Origin: a virus
IMG/VR virus record: IMGVR_UViG_3300011113_000649
Span: 1 to 64,000 of that record
Direction: 5' to 3' (one strand)
DNA: 64,000 nt
Part shown: in pieces, positions 59,246 to 64,000 of the stretch
Layout: each line of letters opens with the position of its first letter
Numbering within the stretch: the first letter of the stretch is position 1
Notes under the pieces: generated by a model
Told to the model about the DNA's origin: nothing
Database searches by the model: none
The model's input: only the letters and a program-made list of their open reading frames with translations
Made by a program: the position numbers and the translations under genes

Positions 59246-59891
59246 TTTTTAAACCTCTGATTAAATCTAGGGCTTTATTTAAGCCTTGCCTAACAGCCTC
59301 TCTAGTAATACCGTACTTTTTACCAATTTTTTCAAATGTGTAATTCTCAAAATAGTATAGTCGTATATAATCCTTTTGTCTATCTGAAAGATAGTCTATT
59401 GATAGTATATTATCAATTAATCCAGCTAATGAATCGGATTGTTCTTTTTCTATCAGTTGTTCGTCTGGAGTTTTTGTATTGTGGTCTTTAATTAGTTCAT
59501 AATTAGATAGTTCCATATCTTCGTTTTTAAAGTCTAGAGAATAAACATTTTTTATATTTTTGGGCTTTTGATAAATTTTGCTAACATAAGTTTGGATAGC
59601 CCATAAAGCACATTGATTTCTATATGAATATTTAGTTTTTTTAGTTCCTTGTTTATTTGTATAGTTTTCATCCCATCTCCAATCAGCCATCATAATAGCA
59701 TTAGCCACAGAAGATACTGCATCTTCATCTTTTAGCATCTTTTGAGATAGGCCATTAAATATTGCATTAGCAAATTTAGAAATTGCTTTTTTGGCAAGTA
59801 ACAAGTATACATCCAGGGTATCAAATTCTATTTCTGAATGATTCTTATAGGCGATTTTTTGATTTCCAATTCCGTTGATCTGTAGCAACAT
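59235..59891 (-). CDS. Phage sigma factor, sigma70 family
   Basis: A protein of 218 residues; AAGGA site upstream. The region-2-like part (about residues 53-105) is MLKDEDAVSSVANAIMMADW and YSYRNQCALWAIQTYVSKIY, containing a promoter-opening-type aromatic cluster. Region 4 (about 168-213) is YLSDRQKDYIRLYYFENYTF, then EKIGKKYGITREAVRQGLNK, a clear -35-type helix-turn-helix. Sigma regions 1 and 3 are absent or short. Very likely directs late transcription, perhaps from the GTGTAT motif. The target motif is inferred. Confidence 0.8.
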   Translation of the reverse strand: MLLQINGIGNQKIAYKNHSEIEFDTLDVYLLLAKKAISKFANAIFNGLSQKMLKDEDAVSSVANAIMMADWRWDENYTNKQGTKKTKYSYRNQCALWAIQTYVSKIYQKPKNIKNVYSLDFKNEDMELSNYELIKDHNTKTPDEQLIEKEQSDSLAGLIDNILSIDYLSDRQKDYIRLYYFENYTFEKIGKKYGITREAVRQGLNKALDLIRGLKNAQ

Positions 59892-59938
59892 TATTTAAGG
59901 TTCCTTGGGTATTTAAATTAATAACATCTTCGATTAAA

Positions 59939-60142
59939 TTACGCGTATATTCTCAGCATCGATCTGGGGTTATCATCGTAGCCTATGATAATATTACCAG
60001 AATCTATTTTATCTATTTGTTTAGATAATATAAAGTCTATAGTTTGAATAAGTCTAATAATCGCCATGTCACCTACACAATAATAATGTAGATGAAGTAA
60101 TCTCTGGACAAGCCAGTGTAAAAAATTTATATCCTCATCCAC
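59939..60142 (-). CDS. Small hypothetical protein
   Basis: A protein of 67 residues; ATAGGA near the start. FLHWLVQRLLHLHYYCVGDM and IRLIQTIDFILSKQIDKID are helices with many aromatic residues. No membrane-length segment free of charges and no motif. A stretch of 48 nt without a gene follows it before the sigma factor gene. Unrecognised. Confidence 0.4.
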   Translation of the reverse strand: MDEDINFLHWLVQRLLHLHYYCVGDMAIIRLIQTIDFILSKQIDKIDSGNIIIGYDDNPRSMLRIYA

Positions 60143-60173
60143 AAAACTATTCCTATTTATCCAAATCTTATCT

Positions 60174-60875
60174 TTATTTAGTTAATCTTTGCCACTGTTC
60201 TGTTTGTGGTCTGTCTTTATCTCCAGGTTGTGCTGGGCGATATTTTTTTCCTTCTCGTTCTCTTTTCTTGCGAATATTTTCCCATAATCCTGGTCTAGTA
60301 TTTTGTCCCATTGTTGTTGTAACGCCAGGATATTTTTTGTATTGATATTCATAATGAGGCAAGTCTGATATTTTTACTTTTTTACGTTTTTTTGTTGTGT
60401 CGTTTTCTGGATTCACAACCGATTCTGTTTCTTCATAGTCATCGTCATCTGTCTCGACGAACATGACAAAATCATGGATACTTCTCAAATGATCCTCTGC
60501 AACCGCAATCATACCTTGAAGATGTGGTGCTGTCAAATTTTCTTTTACCATAGGACTATCTAAGTAATCCAGTATATCTTTGGCATGACTCATTATTGCT
60601 CTTAATGAGCCAACACTCATATCATAATAACTTTTTTTGTATTCTGATTCTTCTTCTTTTTCTTCATCTTCTTCTGGCATATCATTAGATAGCAAGCTTA
60701 ATCTATCGTCTTCATATTCATTTTCGGGATATACATCATCTTCTTGTTCATAATCACAACCACAACTATCTGCTTTAGTGGTTTTTAATTCTGTTTTTTC
60801 TTGGGTGTCGTGTGTTTTGTGAGTAGCATTTACTGCGTCTTTAATACCGTTGAGTATATCATTAAATCTGGTCAT
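60174..60875 (-). CDS. Head-associated or scaffold-like protein
   Basis: A protein of 233 residues. The first 80 residues are acidic and disordered. VGSLRAIMSHAKDILDYLDS and PHLQGMIAVAEDHLRSIHDF (about residues 87-137) are helical segments that also occur in proteins tied to head assembly in large phages. The last 70 residues are basic (KKRKKVKISDLPHYEYQYKK). The acidic-then-basic order fits a scaffold or DNA-binding head protein. AGGG site before the ATG. Inferred from memory of such helices. Confidence 0.45.
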   Translation of the reverse strand: MTRFNDILNGIKDAVNATHKTHDTQEKTELKTTKADSCGCDYEQEDDVYPENEYEDDRLSLLSNDMPEEDEEKEEESEYKKSYYDMSVGSLRAIMSHAKDILDYLDSPMVKENLTAPHLQGMIAVAEDHLRSIHDFVMFVETDDDDYEETESVVNPENDTTKKRKKVKISDLPHYEYQYKKYPGVTTTMGQNTRPGLWENIRKKREREGKKYRPAQPGDKDRPQTEQWQRLTK

Positions 60876-60916
60876 TATAGTATTTCCCTAATATGTTTGT
60901 AGTTAATTAAATTATA

Positions 60917-61585
60917 TTACCAAGCTTTACAAGACCAATATCTTGCTTTCCATTTGGGGCCTGGATTGTCACAATTGTGTCTGGCTCTGAAACTTTTGCG
61001 ACGTTCTGGAATGTTTTTTTTAATTTTCATGTTTGGATCACCAAATCTGACTATCACAATGTTGCCACTCTCATTCTTTGTATAAACTGCAAATTTTTTA
61101 GGTCCGCTAGGAGTCCTAAAAGGTTTATTTAAGGTTACTTTACGACCCTGATATTCTGCTGCTTTTGCTTCTCCATCAAATCGAAGATATCTATTATTTT
61201 TTCTATAGTTACCCTTTTTTTCAAAATAAAACAACTCGTTAGTAACCGGATCTAAATATTGATATTTTGCAATTGATGATACGTCTAAAATTTCCGTTTC
61301 TTCACCCATATCCTCATAGTCTATATCATTTGGAACAATGAGATTATTAGCAGACAGTAATTCTGCTTCGGTTTCACAGTTATCACACTCATAGGACATT
61401 GAGAAACCCAGTATATCTAATACATAGTCCAATAATCCAGCTTTGTTCTTTTTGCGTGTCTGTCCCAAACAAATAGCTACTCGTTGTTGAGTATTAGGAT
61501 AGTCTTTTTTCATGGTTTCGTTGCTCATACAACGACCAATGAATTTTTGTCTATCTTCGTTTGGTTTTTTTTCTGGGATTGGCAT
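60917..61585 (-). CDS. Phage protein with head-protease-type N-terminus and cysteine-rich C-terminal module
   Basis: A protein of 222 residues; overlaps the upstream glycosyltransferase by 35 nt. The N-terminus (PIPEKKPNEDRQKFIGRCMS, then YPNTQQRVAICLGQ) is the motif that often begins phage head maturation polyproteins. The C-terminal module (FAVYTKNESGNIVIVRFGDP, then FRARHNCDNPGPKWKARYWS, ending CKAW) is a widespread phage and viral tail piece with Cys and aromatics. CDNCETEAELLS near 73 adds another CxxC. It is likely head-associated. The combination is reported as seen; the function is inferred. Confidence 0.55.
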   Translation of the reverse strand: MPIPEKKPNEDRQKFIGRCMSNETMKKDYPNTQQRVAICLGQTRKKNKAGLLDYVLDILGFSMSYECDNCETEAELLSANNLIVPNDIDYEDMGEETEILDVSSIAKYQYLDPVTNELFYFEKKGNYRKNNRYLRFDGEAKAAEYQGRKVTLNKPFRTPSGPKKFAVYTKNESGNIVIVRFGDPNMKIKKNIPERRKSFRARHNCDNPGPKWKARYWSCKAW

Positions 61586-62672
61586 GATAACTATTATTCC
61601 TTGTGATTGTTTGGTCTATAATTGAAGCCGTATTATTCCACGTAAAATGCTTGGCTGTTAATAGGCCATTAGGATTACTACGTACATTATTACTATACAC
61701 AAATCTCATAAGATCTACCGTTTGGTCTAATTGTGGTTGTCCTAATTTAGCCCAGCTGCCTTCTCCATGAAACCATTTTTTATCATTTGCAATTTCTGTT
61801 TCGGTAATATTTACTAAATATGCATTATCTTTAGTACAATATTCTGTATGTGCTGAATAATTAGTAGCTATTATTGGCTTATTTAAAGCCATGCTTTCTA
61901 ATATAGAATTATTCCACCCTTCTGCTCTGGACAGATAAATTCCACAATCCCCATGAAAGATATATTCTGCTAAATGATATTGTGTTGGTAGTCTGCCAAA
62001 TATTTTTATCTTATTAGCAAGTTTAGAATTTTTTGCCATACTGATCCAAAATTGTTCTTCTTCTGGTTTTAAGAACATATTATGTGGTAACAACCATAGT
62101 TCAACGTCATCATTTTCGTCGAACGCGGCATTAAATGCTTGAATTAAAAAATCGTGACCTTTTCTGTGTTCCCATTTACCTATGTGAAAAAACCTGTAAG
62201 TATTTTCTACTTTAATTTTAATTGGTAATTTAAAAATTTCTAAGTCCACAGCTAGCGGTGCAACATACACAGGCTTAGTGATATTATTTTCTTGTAAAAT
62301 TTGTTTGCCCCATTTAGAAGCAACAAAAATTCCATCGCAAGAATTTAGATGAACTTTTTCAATAGGCTTAAGTTTATCTACCTCAAAAAATGGAAATGAG
62401 TAATAGTGTCCACTGCCTATTCTAGAAGCCAAATCAAATTGATGCCAAATTTTAAGACACGGAGCTTTATAGTCAAAATTTTGAGCATTACTGACTACTT
62501 TTTGTAGAAGCCCCTTTTCTGTTTCAGAATTTATTTCTATTTGGTCCCCACCCATAGGGAATAGGCTGACATCTATATTAAGATCAACTAATTTTTTTAA
62601 TATATTCAGAGACGTAATACCATAACCAGTTTTGCCTATGGCACAACTTAGATTTAATTTTTTAGATATCAT
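61551..62672 (-). CDS. Glycosyltransferase family 4-like protein
   Basis: A protein of 373 residues. A GT-B fold: AIGKTGYGITSLNILKKLVD at the N-terminus, then FHIGKWEHRKGHDFLIQAFN near residue 167. The C-terminal signature is YLSRAEGWNNSILESMALNK (about 253-272), followed by PIIATNY, in place of the E-G-x-x-x-x-x-x-E-A-M-A...P-V family 4 motif. It would transfer a sugar from a nucleotide donor. ATGA overlap with the GMP reductase gene upstream. One of four glycosyltransferase-like genes in the window. Confidence 0.8.
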   Translation of the reverse strand: MISKKLNLSCAIGKTGYGITSLNILKKLVDLNIDVSLFPMGGDQIEINSETEKGLLQKVVSNAQNFDYKAPCLKIWHQFDLASRIGSGHYYSFPFFEVDKLKPIEKVHLNSCDGIFVASKWGKQILQENNITKPVYVAPLAVDLEIFKLPIKIKVENTYRFFHIGKWEHRKGHDFLIQAFNAAFDENDDVELWLLPHNMFLKPEEEQFWISMAKNSKLANKIKIFGRLPTQYHLAEYIFHGDCGIYLSRAEGWNNSILESMALNKPIIATNYSAHTEYCTKDNAYLVNITETEIANDKKWFHGEGSWAKLGQPQLDQTVDLMRFVYSNNVRSNPNGLLTAKHFTWNNTASIIDQTITRNNSYHANPRKKTKRR

Positions 62673-63781
62673 TTTTCGTAAACTTTATTGTGTGTGTTAT
62701 TCACTTGTATAAATGTTGTTTTTTTACCAAAATCTTTAATTTTGTTAGCTCCTATATATGTACAGGAGCTTCTTAATCCGCCATAAATATCTTGTATTAC
62801 TTCTTCTGCCATGCCTTTATATGGGACAATAACGCATTTGCCTTCGGCTGTTCTATATTTTGCAACTCCGTTGTGGTGTTTATTCATAGCATCTTTGCTA
62901 CTCATACCATAATATTTTAGTGATACTTTTCTTTTTTTATGGTCTAATCCGCCGGGATCAAACGGTTGCCATCCTCCACTACGCATTGCATATTCGTATT
63001 TCCATTCTCCTTCACATTCGTCGCATCCTGCAAACATACTGCCAAGCATTACAAAATCACTATTACCACCAAAAGCTTTACAAACATCTCCAACTACTTT
63101 GCATCCGCCATCGCTACAAATGTGACCACCAAGACCATGAGCGGCATCTGCACATTCCATTACAGCACTCAGTTGGGGGTATCCGACGCCAGTTTTTAAA
63201 CGGGTGGTACACACACTACCTGACCCTATACCAACCTTGACTATATCAACTTTGCCATGAATAATAAGTTCCTCGACCATTTCTTGAGTTACCACATTTC
63301 CGGCCATAAGAATAATTTCTGGAAATAATTTTCTTATATGTGTGGCTGTTTTTACGAACTGTTCAGTATAACCATTTGCTACATCCAAACATACGTTGGG
63401 AATATAAAATCCACTAGCTTTAATAGTATTTAGTACTATTTCTAGTTTATCTATATCTTTTTTAGACGTACCGGTAGAATAGAATATTAAATTTTTATTA
63501 CTACCATGATCGCAGTAAAAATTGATTAAATCGTCGTGATCATAATGTTTATGTAAACAAGTAATTGCGTTGTGATCGCTTAGAGATTTGGCCATATATA
63601 GAGTACCCACCGTATCCATATTTGCTACCATGATAGGAACACAAGACAATTCTCTGGGGCTATGTACGAATTTAAATGCTCTAATCAAATCCACCTCGGA
63701 CCTACTATTGAGGGTGGACCTTTTTGGTCTGATTAATACATCGTCGAAATCTAACTTTGTTTCATTAATGATTTTTTGCAT
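62669..63781 (-). CDS. guaC: GMP reductase
   Basis: A protein of 370 residues, a little longer than bacterial GuaC (about 345). LDFDDVLIRPKRSTLNSRSE at the N-terminus and VGIGSGSVCTTRLKTGVGYP (about residues 182-201), with the catalytic Cys loop of GMP reductases, distinguish it from IMP dehydrogenase. CSDGGCKVVGDVCKAFGGNS near 218 and the FVMLGSMFAGCDECEGEW segment near 238 complete the phosphate-binding site. Converts GMP to IMP with NADPH. In an AT-rich phage this could move guanine into adenine nucleotides. Confidence 0.85.
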   Translation of the reverse strand: MQKIINETKLDFDDVLIRPKRSTLNSRSEVDLIRAFKFVHSPRELSCVPIMVANMDTVGTLYMAKSLSDHNAITCLHKHYDHDDLINFYCDHGSNKNLIFYSTGTSKKDIDKLEIVLNTIKASGFYIPNVCLDVANGYTEQFVKTATHIRKLFPEIILMAGNVVTQEMVEELIIHGKVDIVKVGIGSGSVCTTRLKTGVGYPQLSAVMECADAAHGLGGHICSDGGCKVVGDVCKAFGGNSDFVMLGSMFAGCDECEGEWKYEYAMRSGGWQPFDPGGLDHKKRKVSLKYYGMSSKDAMNKHHNGVAKYRTAEGKCVIVPYKGMAEEVIQDIYGGLRSSCTYIGANKIKDFGKKTTFIQVNNTHNKVYEK

Positions 63782-63823
63782 TTGTTTTTTTGCCTAAAGA
63801 TAATCTATTAAAATCAAATAAGT

Positions 63824-64000
63824 TTATAAGGTAAAAAATCTCCACCTGTTATAATATTCTATTTCTGCGTCTGTGTGTATATGCTGTAGATAGTTTTTAA
63901 CCTCTAGCCAAGTAGAAAATATCATTTGGTGTGGGATAGTACCAAACAACCAATCTGGAGTTTGACTTTTTCCCTGCTCCATATGAACAATAATTGGTTT
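63824..64000 (-). CDS. Partial hypothetical protein (C-terminal end)
   Basis: An open frame enters from beyond base 64000 and stops at 63824. The visible 58 residues begin KPIIVHMEQGKSQTPDWLFG and end with NRWRFFTL, rich in aromatic residues, which suggests a folded domain. An internal Met near the edge (63982) means a complete short gene is not excluded. No family recognised. A 42-nt gap separates it from the GMP reductase gene. Confidence 0.5.
   Translation of the reverse strand, partial: KPIIVHMEQGKSQTPDWLFGTIPHQMIFSTWLEVKNYLQHIHTDAEIEYYNRWRFFTL

Noticed and set aside
1-64000. CRISPR array, integrase, diversity-generating retroelement or insertion sequence
   Set aside because: No regular spaced repeats, no recombinase or transposase motifs and no reverse transcriptase were seen in any frame.
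1-64000. tRNA or rRNA genes
   Set aside because: Intergenic gaps are nearly all below 140 nt and none showed a cloverleaf-compatible pattern with a T-loop GTTCRA box; a covariance model search would be decisive.

Overview
The window is part of the genome of a tailed double-stranded DNA bacteriophage (Caudoviricetes). The very long tape measure gene and the absence of any sheath gene point to siphovirus morphology. Most of the DNA is AT-rich, genes are packed with 1-17 nt overlaps (very often ATGA or TAATG), and a full phage replication set is present. I see no integrase, portal, terminase or major capsid gene, so those lie outside the window. The host cannot be named from the sequence. Two promoters of good sigma70 consensus and Shine-Dalgarno sites of AGGAG type show that a bacterial transcription and translation apparatus is used.

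Region 1 (1-28494, plus strand) is the late structural block. It starts with the 3' part of an adhesin/tail-fibre gene with YadA-like repeats, then a glycosyltransferase-like gene and a methyltransferase, both of higher GC. Next come small virion-type proteins, head-tail connector and tail-completion candidates, a probable tail tube protein, tail assembly chaperone candidates, a 3244-residue tape measure protein, two paralogous tail-tip proteins, a hub-like protein and a 1203-residue tail protein.

Region 2 (28503-29779, minus) is a GC-rich island with a cysteine-rich protein and a glycosyltransferase-like protein that carries a C-terminal CGC-R-LN module. Region 3 (29779-34955, minus) holds a zinc ribbon protein, a possible annealing protein, a homing-type endonuclease and a four-gene glycan cluster.

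Region 4 (35021-51892, minus) is the replication, recombination and nucleotide block: SSB; a DnaE-type DNA polymerase split into two genes with a proofreading exonuclease between them; a Cas4/RecB-like nuclease; a dNMP kinase; primase; DnaB helicase; RecA/UvsX; PhoH; an HNH nuclease; a class II ribonucleotide reductase; and dCMP deaminase. Consensus sigma70 promoters sit in front of SSB and dCMP deaminase.

Region 5 (51924-56018, minus) is a cassette of small membrane or secreted proteins with a papain-like peptidase, a candidate lysis or envelope module. Region 6 (56105-64000, minus) contains a separately promoted and terminated small virion-type gene, a DeoC-like protein, a ClpP-like protease, a phage sigma factor, two probable head-associated proteins, another glycosyltransferase and a GMP reductase. 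A short motif GTGTATWWWW precedes four structural-type genes on both strands and could be the late promoter read by the phage sigma factor.

None of the gaps between annotated genes exceeds 300 bases.
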